Positions 42,413-52,103 of a stretch of DNA of 64,000 nt are shown in pieces. The stretch is from Microbacterium sufflavum (GTDB lineage Bacteria > Actinomycetota > Actinomycetes > Actinomycetales > Microbacteriaceae). The position numbers and the translations under genes were made by a program. The stretch spans positions 1-64,000 of the forward strand of contig NZ_JAHWXK010000003.1 of assembly GCF_023091155.1 (NCBI RefSeq), in the 5' to 3' direction. Below the pieces are notes generated by a model that was not told the origin of the DNA, ran no database searches, and saw only the letters and a list, made by a program, of their open reading frames with translations. Position 1 is the stretch's first letter; every line of letters begins with the position of its first letter.

Positions 42413-44281
42413 ATGTCGTCGCTGCCCTTCGGTTCCTGGCCCTCCCCCTTCACCGCCGCGTCTGTCGCGACCTCCGCACCGCGCATCGACGGCGCCCGGT
42501 TCGCCGGGTCGGAGATCTGGTGGGGCGAGTCCGTGCCGGCCGAAGCCGGACGCGTGACCGTACGCAGCTCCTCCGGCGCCGAGATCCTGCCGGCTCCGTG
42601 GAGCGCGCGGTCGCGCGTGCACGAGTACGGCGGCGGGGCGTGGACGGCCGGCGACGGTGCGCTGTTCTTCGTCTCGGGCGCGGATCAGCGCGTGCATCGC
42701 CTCGTCCCCGGGGGCGAGCCCGAGCCGCTCACGCCCGCCGGTGCGTCGTACGGCGGACTCCGACTGCAGAGCGGACGACTGCTGGCCGTGCGCGAAGACC
42801 TCCGTCCGGACCCGCACCGGCGCGGCATCGTCGAGATCCCGGTGGACGGGTCCGCGGCCGAGGACGACGGCGCGCTCCGGGTGATCGCGGAGGGCACGGG
42901 CTTCTTCGCGCACCCGGCGCTGTCGCCCGACGGCACGCGGGTGGCCTGGGTCGAGTGGCACGAGCGGACGATGCCGTGGGACGAGGCGCAGCTCGCGATC
43001 GCGTCGCTCGCCGACGGCGAGGTCGTGCGCATCGCGTCGTCCGCCGCCCTGCAGCCGGAGTGGCTCGACGACACCGCGCTCGTGTACGCCGACGACGCGT
43101 CCGGGCGCTGGCAGGTGCAGCGCCTTCACGTCGACGGCGTGACACCCGCAGCCGCACCGATCGCCCTGACCGGGACCGACGCCGACACCGGCTACGGCCT
43201 GTGGGTGCTGGGCAACCGGTGGTTCCAGCCGCTGGCGGACGGACGCGTGGTCGCCGCGCGCACGAACGGCCGCGACGAGGTGCACGTGCTCCCGGCGGAC
43301 GGCACGACGAGCACCGCGCTGGACCTCCCCGCCGACGGGCACGTGAGCGTGGACGACGTGTCCGGCTCCCGCGTGCTGCTCAGCGGCAACAGCTCGGGCA
43401 CCACGCCCGGGGTATGGTGCGTCGACCTCGACTCGGGCCGCGTGGAGGCCGTGGCGGGCGGGGTCCCGTCCGATCCGGAGTGGATGCCCGGCGCGCAGCC
43501 GATCGTGGTGGACGGCGCGCACGGCTCGGTGCACGCGTTCGCCTACCCGCCCGCGAACCCCGCGCACACCGCGGCTCCCGGCGAGCTTCCGCCGTACATC
43601 GTGTTCGTCCATGGAGGACCGACCGCGCATGTGACGGGGGCCGCGTCGTCCGAGGTCGCGTTCTTCACGAGCCGCGGCATCGGCGTGCTCGACGTGAACT
43701 ACGGCGGCTCCACCGGCTACGGCCGGGCCTACCGCGACCGCCTCGTCGGGCAGTGGGGTGTGGTCGACGTGGACGACGTGGTCGCCGCCGCGCGGGGCCT
43801 GGCCGATGCGGGGCTCGCCGATCCCGCGCGCATCGCGATCCGCGGCGGTTCGGCCGGCGGCTGGACCGTTCTGTCGGCGCTGGTGCGGGGCGGGACCTTC
43901 GCGGCGGGCATCAGCCGCTACGGTGTGGCGGACCTGCGCCTGCTGGCCGCCGAGACGCACGACTTCGAGGCGCCGTACCTCGACGGTCTGGTCGGGAGGC
44001 TGCCGGAGGACGAGCACGTGTACGTCGAGCGTTCACCCCTCACGCACGCCGACCGCATCGACGTGCCCGTGCTGCTGCTCCAGGGCGGCGAGGACCGCGT
44101 GGTGCCTCCGTCGCAGTCCGAGGCGATCCGCAACGCCCTCGCCGCGAACGGCATCGAGCACGAGTACGCGCTGTATCCGGCAGAGGGGCACGGCTTCCGC
44201 AGCGCAGAGAACATCGTGGACGCGCTGCAGCGCGAGCTCGCGTTCCTCGGCCGCGTGTTCTGCTTCACCCCGGCGCCCTGA
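42413..44281 (+). CDS. S9 family prolyl oligopeptidase-type peptidase
   Basis: A 622-residue cytoplasmic serine peptidase. Residues ~1-370 form a beta-propeller-like domain; ~380-622 are an alpha/beta-hydrolase with nucleophile Ser in RGGSAGGWT, Asp in LLLQGGEDRVV and His in PAEGHGF. The oxyanion segment YIVFVHGGPTAH is present. It belongs to the dipeptidyl-aminopeptidase/acylaminoacyl-peptidase group. TAGGCT lies six bases before the ATG, so it is probably leaderless. It converges on smpB. Confidence 0.9.
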   Translation: MSSLPFGSWPSPFTAASVATSAPRIDGARFAGSEIWWGESVPAEAGRVTVRSSSGAEILPAPWSARSRVHEYGGGAWTAGDGALFFVSGADQRVHRLVPGGEPEPLTPAGASYGGLRLQSGRLLAVREDLRPDPHRRGIVEIPVDGSAAEDDGALRVIAEGTGFFAHPALSPDGTRVAWVEWHERTMPWDEAQLAIASLADGEVVRIASSAALQPEWLDDTALVYADDASGRWQVQRLHVDGVTPAAAPIALTGTDADTGYGLWVLGNRWFQPLADGRVVAARTNGRDEVHVLPADGTTSTALDLPADGHVSVDDVSGSRVLLSGNSSGTTPGVWCVDLDSGRVEAVAGGVPSDPEWMPGAQPIVVDGAHGSVHAFAYPPANPAHTAAPGELPPYIVFVHGGPTAHVTGAASSEVAFFTSRGIGVLDVNYGGSTGYGRAYRDRLVGQWGVVDVDDVVAAARGLADAGLADPARIAIRGGSAGGWTVLSALVRGGTFAAGISRYGVADLRLLAAETHDFEAPYLDGLVGRLPEDEHVYVERSPLTHADRIDVPVLLLQGGEDRVVPPSQSEAIRNALAANGIEHEYALYPAEGHGFRSAENIVDALQRELAFLGRVFCFTPAP

Positions 44282-44290
44282 CGGCGCGGG

Positions 44291-44767
44291 CTACTCGCCG
44301 ACGCGGTTGCGCAGGCGCATGGCCCGCTCGGCCTCGCGCGTGTCCTGCCGCTCGCGCAGCGTCTGCCTCTTGTCGTACTCGCGCTTTCCCTTCGCGAGAG
44401 CGATCTCGACCTTGGCCCTGCCGTCGGAGAAGTAGAGCTTCAGCGGGATCAGGGTGTAACCACCGGCCGAGACCGCGTGGGAGAGCTTGGCGATCTCCTC
44501 ACGGTGCAGCAGCAGCTTGCGGATGCGCTTGGCGGAGTGGTTGGTCCAGTGCCCCTGCGAGTACTCCGGGATGTGCACGGCGTCGAGGAACACCTCGTTG
44601 CCCTTGACGAACGCGTATCCGTCGCTGAGGTTCGCGCGCCCCTGACGGAGTGACTTGACCTCGGTGCCGGTGAGCACCATTCCCGCCTCGTACGACTTCT
44701 CGATGGTGTAGTCGTGACGCGCGCGACGATTGGTCGCGACGACCTTCTCCCCGCGTTCCCTGGGCAT
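44291..44767 (-). CDS. smpB: tmRNA-binding protein SmpB
   Basis: A 158-residue trans-translation factor that carries tmRNA to stalled ribosomes. Motifs [37 protein letters not shown] and the basic tail ([16 protein letters not shown]) are complete. AGGAG lies shortly before the ATG. It follows ftsEX, an order I recall as common in actinobacteria (prfB-ftsE-ftsX-smpB). The ssrA gene is not in the window. Confidence 0.97.
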   Translation of the reverse strand: MPRERGEKVVATNRRARHDYTIEKSYEAGMVLTGTEVKSLRQGRANLSDGYAFVKGNEVFLDAVHIPEYSQGHWTNHSAKRIRKLLLHREEIAKLSHAVSAGGYTLIPLKLYFSDGRAKVEIALAKGKREYDKRQTLRERQDTREAERAMRLRNRVGE

Positions 44768-44829
44768 GATGCTCTCCTGTTGCCGTGACGAGCTCGACCG
44801 AGGATCCGGCCGAGCAGCCTTTCAGGGTA

Positions 44830-45744
44830 TCAGGTGCGCAGCCAGCGACGGATCGCGAAGCCGGCCGACAGCGCCGCCAGCACGACGCCGATCCCCACCA
44901 GCACGGGCACCACGAGGAACGCGTCGTTCATGGTGACCCAGGTCGTGATGAACGGGACCCGCCCGCGCAGGTAGCCGTTGACGCCGAAGTGCACCCCGGC
45001 GACGACCGCCGCGCACGCGAGCGCCGAGCCGAGGAAGGCCGCGAAGACGCCCTCCAGCACGAACGGCGTCTGGATGAACCGGTTGGACGCGCCCACCAGG
45101 CGCATGATCCCGATCTCCTTGCGTCTCGCGTAGGCCGATAGTCGGATGGTCGTCCCGATCAGGAGGGTCGCGGCGATCAGCATCAGCACGGCGATCCCGA
45201 CCGCGATGTAGGTCGCGACGGTGAGCGCGGAGAACAGCGGCTCGAGGTATTGCAACTGGTCCTGCACCTGCTCCACGCCCGCCTGTCCGCTGAACGCCTC
45301 GGCGAGCACCTGCGACTGCCCCGGATCCTTCATCGTGACGAAGAACACCTCGAACGCCTGGTCGGGCGTGAGCACGCTCGCCTGCTCCTCGCCCACCTGC
45401 TCGACGAGCTTGGCGTACGTCTCCTCTTTGGTGTCGAACGTCATGGAGCTGATCAGCGGCGCCAGCGCGTCGCCCTCGAGCTGGGCGCGCACCGCGGCGA
45501 CCTGCTCCTCGCTGGCGGCGCCGTCGACGCAGGTGTCCGACTCCGACACCGCCGAGCACATGTACACCGCCACCTGGGCACGCTCGGCCCAATAGCCCCG
45601 CATCACGCCGATCTGGGACTGCATGAGGATCGCCGCGCCCACGAAGGTCAGCGACACGAACGTCACCAGCACGACGGAGATGACCATCGAGATGTTGCGA
45701 CGGAGACCCACGAGGGCCTCGGTCAGGATCAGGCCGATTCTCAT
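44830..45744 (-). CDS. ftsX: Cell division membrane protein FtsX
   Basis: A 304-residue MacB-like membrane protein with four transmembrane helices (one near ~20-40, three at ~175-295) and a large extracytoplasmic loop (~45-170) containing two Cys. It works with FtsE to control peptidoglycan hydrolases at the septum. It overlaps ftsE by four bases (ATGA). Confidence 0.95.
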   Translation of the reverse strand: MRIGLILTEALVGLRRNISMVISVVLVTFVSLTFVGAAILMQSQIGVMRGYWAERAQVAVYMCSAVSESDTCVDGAASEEQVAAVRAQLEGDALAPLISSMTFDTKEETYAKLVEQVGEEQASVLTPDQAFEVFFVTMKDPGQSQVLAEAFSGQAGVEQVQDQLQYLEPLFSALTVATYIAVGIAVLMLIAATLLIGTTIRLSAYARRKEIGIMRLVGASNRFIQTPFVLEGVFAAFLGSALACAAVVAGVHFGVNGYLRGRVPFITTWVTMNDAFLVVPVLVGIGVVLAALSAGFAIRRWLRT

Positions 45745-46829
45745 GAGGTCGGGCCCACTTCCTCGTCGTCCTGGTCGGAGAGGCCGAGACGGTCGGCCAC
45801 GCCGAGCTCGGCGACGTCGACCTCCGGCAGCACGATCGGGTGCGTGCGAGGGGTGGCCGGACGCTCGACCGGAGCCTTCTCCGCGGCCGGGGCACGCTCC
45901 GCCTCATCCGGCGGTTCCACCACTCCGCGACGCGGCGGCTCGGGCGGCTCGACCACCTGCGGCTCACGTTCCGGCTGCGGGGCCGCGGCTGCGGCGGCGC
46001 GGCGCTGCGCGTCGAGCTCCTCCGCCAGGGCGGCACGCACCACCGACAGGTCGGCGGTCTGCCGCTGCACCTCCTGCACCGCGGTGAGGGCGGCCGCGGC
46101 GGCGGCTCCCCGCACCTCCTCCGGCGCGAGTCGCGGGATGTTCGAGGTGTCGCCGTAGCCGCCGTGGACCTCGTCGCGCACCATCTCGCCGTCGCGCAGC
46201 TCGATCACGCGGCGACGCATCTGATCGACGAACCCCGCCTCGTGCGTGGCCATGAGCACGGTCGTGCCGCCGGCGTTGATGCGGGCGAGCAGCTGCATGA
46301 TGTCGACGGAGGTCGCGGGGTCGAGGTTTCCGGTGGGCTCGTCGGCCAGCAGCACCTGCGGACGGTTCACGAGGGCACGGGCGATCGCGACGCGCTGCTG
46401 CTCACCGCCGGAGAGCTCGTGCGGCATGCGCTTCTCCTTGCCCTCGAGCCCGACCAGTGCCAGGGCCTCGGGCACGGCCTGCTGGATGAAACCGCGCGAG
46501 GAGCCGGTGACCTGCAGCGTGAACGCGACGTTCTGGTGCACGGTCTTGGACGGCAGCAGGCGGAAGTCTTGGAACACGGAGCCGATGTGGCGACGGAAGT
46601 AGGGCACCTTCCGGTTCGCGAGGGAGCGGAGATCGCGACCGAGGACGGCGACGCGACCACTGGTGGGCACGTCCTCCCGCAGGATGAGCCGCAGGCAGGA
46701 CGACTTGCCCGATCCCGAAGCGCCGACGAGGAAGACGAACTCCCCGCGTTGCACTTCGAAGTCGACTCCGGACAGGGCGGGCTTCGACGTCCCGCGGTAG
46801 CGCTTCGTGACGTTCTCGAACCGAATCAT
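45741..46829 (-). CDS. ftsE: Cell division ATPase FtsE with long C-terminal extension
   Basis: A 362-residue protein. The ABC ATPase (1-~225) has Walker [10 protein letters not shown], signature LSGGEQQR, Walker [14 protein letters not shown] and switch His MATHEAGF. The remaining ~135 residues are Ala/Pro/Glu-rich with an Ala-rich helix and end in an acidic tail, roughly half again the length of a typical FtsE (~230). TAGGCT lies nine bases before the ATG. It is followed by ftsX and diverges from the DUF2510 genes. Confidence 0.95.
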   Translation of the reverse strand: MIRFENVTKRYRGTSKPALSGVDFEVQRGEFVFLVGASGSGKSSCLRLILREDVPTSGRVAVLGRDLRSLANRKVPYFRRHIGSVFQDFRLLPSKTVHQNVAFTLQVTGSSRGFIQQAVPEALALVGLEGKEKRMPHELSGGEQQRVAIARALVNRPQVLLADEPTGNLDPATSVDIMQLLARINAGGTTVLMATHEAGFVDQMRRRVIELRDGEMVRDEVHGGYGDTSNIPRLAPEEVRGAAAAAALTAVQEVQRQTADLSVVRAALAEELDAQRRAAAAAAPQPEREPQVVEPPEPPRRGVVEPPDEAERAPAAEKAPVERPATPRTHPIVLPEVDVAELGVADRLGLSDQDDEEVGPTS

Positions 46830-46992
46830 GGCGATTCGAGCCTAAGCGCGGGCTCTGCGCTGACCCGCTGCGACACCCCGCGCGGCCTCAGGCCGTCGAC
46901 CTGTGCAAACGGTGTCGGCGTCGCTGCCCACTGCTATACATGGAGAGTCGATTCGCGTCACCCACGCGAGCGCGCACACGGAGGGGACTTCC

Positions 46993-48417
46993 ATGACGAC
47001 ACCTGCTGGCTGGTACGACGACGGCTCCGGTCGGCTGCGGTGGTGGGACGGCCAGCAGTGGACCGAGCACTTCGCGCCCGAGACGCCCGCTGTGCCCGCC
47101 CAGGAGTCCCCGGCATCCGAGTCCGAGACGATGCCGGGTGCGCCCGCCGCGGCGGTGCCCGACGCGCAGCCCGAGGCCACGGCCCCCGACGCCACCGCAC
47201 CTGAGGCCACCGCACCCGACGCCACCACGCCCGACGCGACCGCCGCCGACGCCACCGCACCCGACGCCACCGCACCCGACGCCACCACGCCCGACGCCAC
47301 CACGCCCGACGCCACCGCCGCACCCGACGCCACCGCGCCAGAGGCCGTGGTCGCACCCGAGCCCGCGAGCGACTGGGCCGCGCCGGCCTCGGGCGCCCAC
47401 GAGCTTCCCGGTGCCGCGCCGGTGGCCGACTGGTCTGCGCCCGGAGCCACGGCGGCCGGGACGGTCACGCCGCCTCCGACCGGAGTGCAGCCTCCCGCCG
47501 GACTGGCCGCCTCTCCGCAGGGCGGCTACCCCGGGCAGTACTCCCCCGCCGCGCAGGCTGCGGGCCAGGGCGGCTACCCCGGACAGGCGGCCTACCCCAC
47601 CGCGCAGACGTATCCCGCTCAGGGCGGCGGCTACCCCGGCGCTCCGGCTTACGCCGCGGCAGCCCCGGCGCCGGCGAAGATCTCCGTGCTGGGCCTCGTC
47701 GGCCTCGGTCTCGCCGCCCTCGGCCTGCTCCTCGCCTTCACGCCGTTCACGGTCGTCTTCTCGTGGCTGTTCCTCGGCGCGGGCTTCATCGTGTCGCTCA
47801 TCTCCCTGTTCCTGAAGGGCAAGAAGTGGCCGGGCATCACGGGCCTGGGCGTCTCGGTGCTCGGCGCGATCATCGCCGCGATCATGAGCTTCGTGTTCTT
47901 CCTCGGTGCCGTCGCCAGCCAGGTCGACCGCTCCGACTCGCTGCCCGACGACGGCTCCGACACGGGGACGAGCGACTCCGGCACGGATTCCGGAACGGAC
48001 GACGGCACCGGCTCCGGCACGGTCGTCGAGGGCAGCCTCGGCGATCCGATCACCGTGACGCAGATGTCCGGCAGCGCGGAGCTGACGATCACGTCCGCCA
48101 CCTGGGGCACCACCAACGGCTCGGACTTCGAGGCGACCAACGGCGGCTACCTGGTGATCGACCTCACGTGGGAGACGCTCGAGGGCACGACCTATGTGAA
48201 CCCGCTGTACTTCTCGGTCGAGACCGCGGAGGGTGCCGAGGGCGACTACGACATCTTCGGCGATGCCACGCTCGAATCGAGTGAACTCCCGGCGGGTGAG
48301 ACCACGCAGGGCACCGTGTCGTTCGATGTCGCCCAGAGCGGATCGTACGTCGTGATCGTCAGCGACGAGCTGTTCCAGGAGGTCGCCCGCGTGACCGTGG
48401 AAGCCACCGCGCGCTGA
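46993..48417 (+). CDS. DUF2510 membrane protein with Ala-Thr-Pro-Asp repeats
   Basis: A 474-residue protein: an N-terminal DUF2510 motif (AGWYDDGSGRLRWWDGQQWTEH, ~5-26), a disordered Ala/Thr/Pro/Asp repeat region (~60-120), a Gly/Tyr/Pro/Gln-rich stretch (~170-225), two transmembrane helices (~230-310), and a C-terminal extracytoplasmic beta domain (~360-474) resembling the DUF4352/MPT63 Ig-like fold. Function unknown. The ATG at 46993 follows GGAGGGGACTTCC. It forms a tandem pair with the next gene and diverges from ftsE. Confidence 0.7.
   Translation: MTTPAGWYDDGSGRLRWWDGQQWTEHFAPETPAVPAQESPASESETMPGAPAAAVPDAQPEATAPDATAPEATAPDATTPDATAADATAPDATAPDATTPDATTPDATAAPDATAPEAVVAPEPASDWAAPASGAHELPGAAPVADWSAPGATAAGTVTPPPTGVQPPAGLAASPQGGYPGQYSPAAQAAGQGGYPGQAAYPTAQTYPAQGGGYPGAPAYAAAAPAPAKISVLGLVGLGLAALGLLLAFTPFTVVFSWLFLGAGFIVSLISLFLKGKKWPGITGLGVSVLGAIIAAIMSFVFFLGAVASQVDRSDSLPDDGSDTGTSDSGTDSGTDDGTGSGTVVEGSLGDPITVTQMSGSAELTITSATWGTTNGSDFEATNGGYLVIDLTWETLEGTTYVNPLYFSVETAEGAEGDYDIFGDATLESSELPAGETTQGTVSFDVAQSGSYVVIVSDELFQEVARVTVEATAR
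47175..47345 (+). repeat. 15-base tandem repeats (Ala-Thr-Ala-Pro-Asp)
   Basis: About eleven imperfect copies of the 15-base unit GCCACCGCACCCGAC within the DUF2510 gene, coding for Ala-Thr-(Ala/Thr)-Pro-(Asp/Glu). The unit length preserves the frame, so copy number may vary between strains. Confidence 0.85.
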
Positions 48418-48448
48418 GCGTCGCCCGAAGAAGACAGAGGCACCGCTC

Positions 48449-49579
48449 ATGACGACACGCGAGGGCTGGTACGACGACGGCTCCGGCAGCCTGCGGTGGT
48501 GGGACGGCCAGCAGTGGACCGCGCACGTCCGCAGCATCGACCCGCACCCCTCTGCGCCCGAGATCCCTGCGTCGTCGGGCGTACCGCAGCCTCCCGCCTC
48601 CACCGCGGGGACCGAGCCCGCACCCGCGATGCCGACGCCCGCGGTGCCGACGCCCGCGATGCCGACGCCCGCGGTGCCGCTCGCAGCTACCCCGGTCCAG
48701 GCGGCCTTCGAGCCGTTCGTGCCGCCGTCCTCGCCGTTCACCCCGTCCTCCCCGTACGCGGCGCCCCCGTACGCGGCAGCCCCGGGGTCCGCAGCCACCG
48801 CGGCCCCGGGCAACGGAGCGGCCATACCACTGGGACCCGGCTCCCCGGGCGCACCGGCCGCCGCATCGAGCACGACCGCGCGGCGTCCGTCGATCCCCGG
48901 CCTGGTCGGGCTCGCGGTCGCGCTGGTCGGGGTCGTGCTCGCGTGCGTGCCCCTCACGGCGCCGATCGGATGGGTCGTCGTGGCTGCCGGCTTCGTCGTG
49001 TCGCTCGTCTCGCTGTTCCTGCGGGGAACGAAGTGGCCGGGCATCGCCGGGCTCGCCGTGGCCGTGCTCGGCTCGACCCTCGCTGGCGCGGTCGCCCTGA
49101 TCGCGGTCGGGCTCACGTCGGTCGAGGCGTCCGGAGACCCGGTGCCGTCGCCGAGCGCGCCGGCGACGGAGTCCGGTTCGCCCGTCGACCCGTCGACGAT
49201 CGACGGCGCCGAGATGGTCGCGTTCGAAGACCTCGAGGTGGGCGATTGCCTCCCCTACGTGGACTACACCGGCGAGGACACGATCTTCGAGCTCCCGGTC
49301 GTGCCGTGCGATCAGCCGCACACCGACGAGGTGTACTTCATCTACGAGGTCGACGACCAGACCTTCCCCGGCGAGAGCGCACTGCTCGATGAGGCGTGGG
49401 ACGGCTGCCTGGCGCAGTTCGAGGGATTTGTCGGCGTCCCGTACGAGCAGTCGGAGCTGGACTTCTACAGCTACCAGCCCACGAAGGCGTCGTGGACCCG
49501 TGCGGGCGACCGCGCGATCCAGTGCATCGCCTACAGCTACGACGATGTGACCGGCACGCTGCGCGGCGCCGCTCGCTGA
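48449..49579 (+). CDS. DUF2510 membrane protein with septum-formation-like domain
   Basis: A 376-residue protein: DUF2510 motif at ~4-30 (EGWYDDGSGSLRWWDGQQWTAH), Pro-rich linker with duplicated PAMPTPAVPT (~58-75), two transmembrane helices (~150-225) and an extracytoplasmic C-terminal domain (~255-365; FEDLEVGDCLPY, PVVPCDQPHTDEVYF, WDGCLAQF, AIQCIAY) with four Cys that could form two disulphides. The last part matches the 'septum formation' family (PF13845-like) by pattern. It starts 31 bases after the first DUF2510 gene. Confidence 0.75.
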   Translation: MTTREGWYDDGSGSLRWWDGQQWTAHVRSIDPHPSAPEIPASSGVPQPPASTAGTEPAPAMPTPAVPTPAMPTPAVPLAATPVQAAFEPFVPPSSPFTPSSPYAAPPYAAAPGSAATAAPGNGAAIPLGPGSPGAPAAASSTTARRPSIPGLVGLAVALVGVVLACVPLTAPIGWVVVAAGFVVSLVSLFLRGTKWPGIAGLAVAVLGSTLAGAVALIAVGLTSVEASGDPVPSPSAPATESGSPVDPSTIDGAEMVAFEDLEVGDCLPYVDYTGEDTIFELPVVPCDQPHTDEVYFIYEVDDQTFPGESALLDEAWDGCLAQFEGFVGVPYEQSELDFYSYQPTKASWTRAGDRAIQCIAYSYDDVTGTLRGAAR

Positions 49580-49591
49580 CCGCCGCACACG

Positions 49592-49623
49592 ACGAAGGCC
49601 CCGGAGCGATCCGGGGCCTTCGT
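49592..49623. terminator. Bidirectional terminator between the DUF2510 gene and prfB
   Basis: Perfect 14-base stem ACGAAGGCCCCGGA-GCGA-TCCGGGGCCTTCGT between convergent genes. Confidence 0.85.
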
Positions 49624-49626
49624 GCG

Positions 49627-50739
49627 TCAGTCGTCGTCGTCGCGGCGCTTGCGCCAGCGGATGCCGGCGGAGATGAAGTCGTCGAGGTCGCCGTCGAACA
49701 CCGCGGCGGGGTTACCCGACTCCTGCCCCGTGCGGAGGTCCTTCACCAGCTGTTGGCCGTAGAGGAAGTAGGAGCGCATCTGGTCGCCCCAGCTCGCGGT
49801 GATGTTGCCCGCCAGCTCCTTCTTCTTCGCCGCTTCCTGCTCCTTCTGCAGCAGCAGCAGGCGGTTCTGCAGCACGCGCATGGCGGCTGCCCGGTTCTGG
49901 ATCTGCGACTTCTCGTTCTGCATCGACACGACGATGCCGGTCGGGAGGTGCGTGATGCGCACGGCGGAGTCGGTCGTGTTGACCGACTGCCCACCCGGGC
50001 CCGAGGAGCGGAACACGTCGACGCGGATGTCGTTCTCCGGGATGTCGACCTCGGTGGCCTCCTCCATCAGCGGGATCACCTCGACGGCGGCGAACGACGT
50101 CTGCCGCTTGTCGGCCGAGCCGAAGGGGCTGATGCGCGCGAGGCGGTGCGTGCCGGCCTCGACGGAGATCGTGCCGAACGCGTAGGGGGCATCGATCTCG
50201 AAGGTCGCCGACTTGATGCCCGCACCCTCGGCGTACGAGGTGTCCATCACCTTGACGGGGTACTTGTGCCGCTCAGCCCACCGCAGGTACATGCGCATGA
50301 GCATCTCCGCGAAGTCGGTGGCGTCGTCGCCACCCGCCCCGGAGCGGATCGTGACGATCGCGCTGCGCTCGTCGTACTCGCCGTCGAGGAGCGTCTGCAC
50401 CTCGAGCTGGTTGATGAGGTAGGTCAGGGTGCCGAGCTCGTTGCGCGCCTCGATGGCGGAGTCCTCGTCGCCCATCTCGTTGGCCAGGTCGACGAGCACC
50501 TCGAGGTCGTCGAGGCGCTGGGCGATGCCGGTGATGCGCGCGAGCTCGGACTGACGGTGGCTCAGCGCACTCGTCACCTTCTGCGCGTTCTCGGTGTCGT
50601 CCCAGAGGTCGGGCGCACCGGCCTCCTCGCTGAGTCGCGCGATGTCCTCGCGCAGACGGTTGACATCGACGACCTCGCTGATGTCGCCGAAGGTGTGCCT
50701 GAGCGCCTGGATTTCGGCGGAGAGATCTAGTTCGAGCAT
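49627..50739 (-). CDS. prfB: Peptide chain release factor 2
   Basis: A 370-residue class I release factor reading UAA and UGA. The tripeptide anticodon SPF (ARISPFGS) and the peptidyl-hydrolase motif GGQ ([17 protein letters not shown]) are intact. The whole protein is in one frame, so the programmed +1 frameshift known from E. coli prfB is absent. TAGGCT lies eight bases before the ATG. The order prfB then ftsEX-smpB is kept except that two DUF2510 genes lie between on the other strand. Confidence 0.97.
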   Translation of the reverse strand: MLELDLSAEIQALRHTFGDISEVVDVNRLREDIARLSEEAGAPDLWDDTENAQKVTSALSHRQSELARITGIAQRLDDLEVLVDLANEMGDEDSAIEARNELGTLTYLINQLEVQTLLDGEYDERSAIVTIRSGAGGDDATDFAEMLMRMYLRWAERHKYPVKVMDTSYAEGAGIKSATFEIDAPYAFGTISVEAGTHRLARISPFGSADKRQTSFAAVEVIPLMEEATEVDIPENDIRVDVFRSSGPGGQSVNTTDSAVRITHLPTGIVVSMQNEKSQIQNRAAAMRVLQNRLLLLQKEQEAAKKKELAGNITASWGDQMRSYFLYGQQLVKDLRTGQESGNPAAVFDGDLDDFISAGIRWRKRRDDDD

Positions 50740-50822
50740 GACACCTCAGCCTAACGTGCCGCCCGCGCCCGCGGGGACGCCGTCGTCGGGCGCTGCTCCC
50801 GCGCGGGAGTAGCGTGAGGAGG

Positions 50823-52091
50823 GTGAGCAGCGCATCCACGGTCCTTCGTCAGTTCGGACCGATGGTGTACCTGCCCACCGTCCTCTTCGCTCTCGGCGAG
50901 GGGGCCGTCATCCCCCTGATCCCGGTGATCGCCGCGTCGATGGGCGCGGACGTGGCGACGGCGGCGCTGGTCGCGTCGGCGCTCGTGGTGGGACAGCTCT
51001 GCGGGAACCTCCCGGCCGGCTGGGCCGTGGGCCGCATCGGCGAGCGATACACGATGGTGATCGCCGGAACGGCGGCGCTGCTGTCCGGAGCGGGCATGCT
51101 GTTCGCGCCGTCGCTCGGCGTGCTCGCGGCCTCCGTGTTCGTGCTCGGGCTGTGCGCGGCCGCGTTCGGGCTGGCGCGGCACGCGTTCATGACCACGCGC
51201 GTACCCCTGCCGTTCCGTGCGCGCTCGCTGTCCCTGTTGGGCGGCAGCTTCCGTCTGGGCATCTTCATCGGCCCGTTCGTCGCCGCGGGGCTTCTGCAGC
51301 TGTTCGGCAGCGAGTCCGCGGCGATCTGGTTCTTCGGCGTCTGCCTCGTGGTGATGGTGCTGCTCGTGCTGTTCGGGCCGGACCCGGAGGCCACGATCCC
51401 GCCGGTGCGTTCGACCGAGCGTTTCGTGGAGGACAGCGGAGAGGCCGTGAGCGGCTCGATCCCGACGATCGAGCGCGCGGGCATCTTCCAGACCATGTGG
51501 CGGCAGCGACGACTGCTGTCGCGGCTCGGTCTCGCCGCCGCGTCTCTGTCCGCCGTCCGCTCCGCCCGGCAGGTGGTCCTGCCGCTGTGGGGCCTGTCGC
51601 TGGGGCTCGACGCGTCGACGATCGCGCTGGTCGTCGGGGTCTCGGGCGCGATCGACTTCGCCCTCTTCTACGCGAGCGGGCAGGTGATGGACCGGTTCGG
51701 GCGGCTGTGGGCGGCCATGCCGGCGATGCTGCTCATGGGTGTCGGGTTCCTCGCTCTGGCCTTCACCCACGACGGGGATGCCGCGGTGCTGTGGTTCGGG
51801 ATGTTCGCCGCCGTCCTGGGCGTGGGCAACGGGCTCTCCAGCGGCATCCTGCTCACGCTCGGCGCCGACGTCGCCCCGGAGCGCGAGCCCGCCGCCTTCC
51901 TCGGCTCCTGGCGCACCCTGACCGATGCCGGCGGCGCCGTCGCCCCGCTGCTCGTCTCCGCCATCACCGCGGTGTCGACGCTCTCCGTCGCCGCGGGCGC
52001 CATCGGCGTGATCGGACTGCTCGGCGCTGCCGGGTTCCTGCGGTGGATCCCCCGCTTCGTCCCCCGCCCGGATCCGCCCGCGGAGGCCTGA
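50823..52091 (+). CDS. Major facilitator superfamily transporter
   Basis: A 422-residue membrane protein with about twelve hydrophobic helices and a cytoplasmic loop near residues 190-225. The MFS motif-A-like loop GNLPAGWAVGRIGERY is visible between helices 2 and 3. The substrate is unknown; drug-efflux-type permeases look similar. The second of two in-frame GTG codons (50823) is chosen because TAGCGT (50810-50815) lies seven bases before it, suggesting a leaderless mRNA. It converges on the Tad genes. Confidence 0.85.
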   Translation: MSSASTVLRQFGPMVYLPTVLFALGEGAVIPLIPVIAASMGADVATAALVASALVVGQLCGNLPAGWAVGRIGERYTMVIAGTAALLSGAGMLFAPSLGVLAASVFVLGLCAAAFGLARHAFMTTRVPLPFRARSLSLLGGSFRLGIFIGPFVAAGLLQLFGSESAAIWFFGVCLVVMVLLVLFGPDPEATIPPVRSTERFVEDSGEAVSGSIPTIERAGIFQTMWRQRRLLSRLGLAAASLSAVRSARQVVLPLWGLSLGLDASTIALVVGVSGAIDFALFYASGQVMDRFGRLWAAMPAMLLMGVGFLALAFTHDGDAAVLWFGMFAAVLGVGNGLSSGILLTLGADVAPEREPAAFLGSWRTLTDAGGAVAPLLVSAITAVSTLSVAAGAIGVIGLLGAAGFLRWIPRFVPRPDPPAEA

Positions 52092-52103
52092 GGCCCCGGC
52101 TGG

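Noticed and set aside
49627..50739. Programmed frameshift in prfB
   Set aside because: The whole protein is encoded in one frame, with no in-frame TGA near codon 25.
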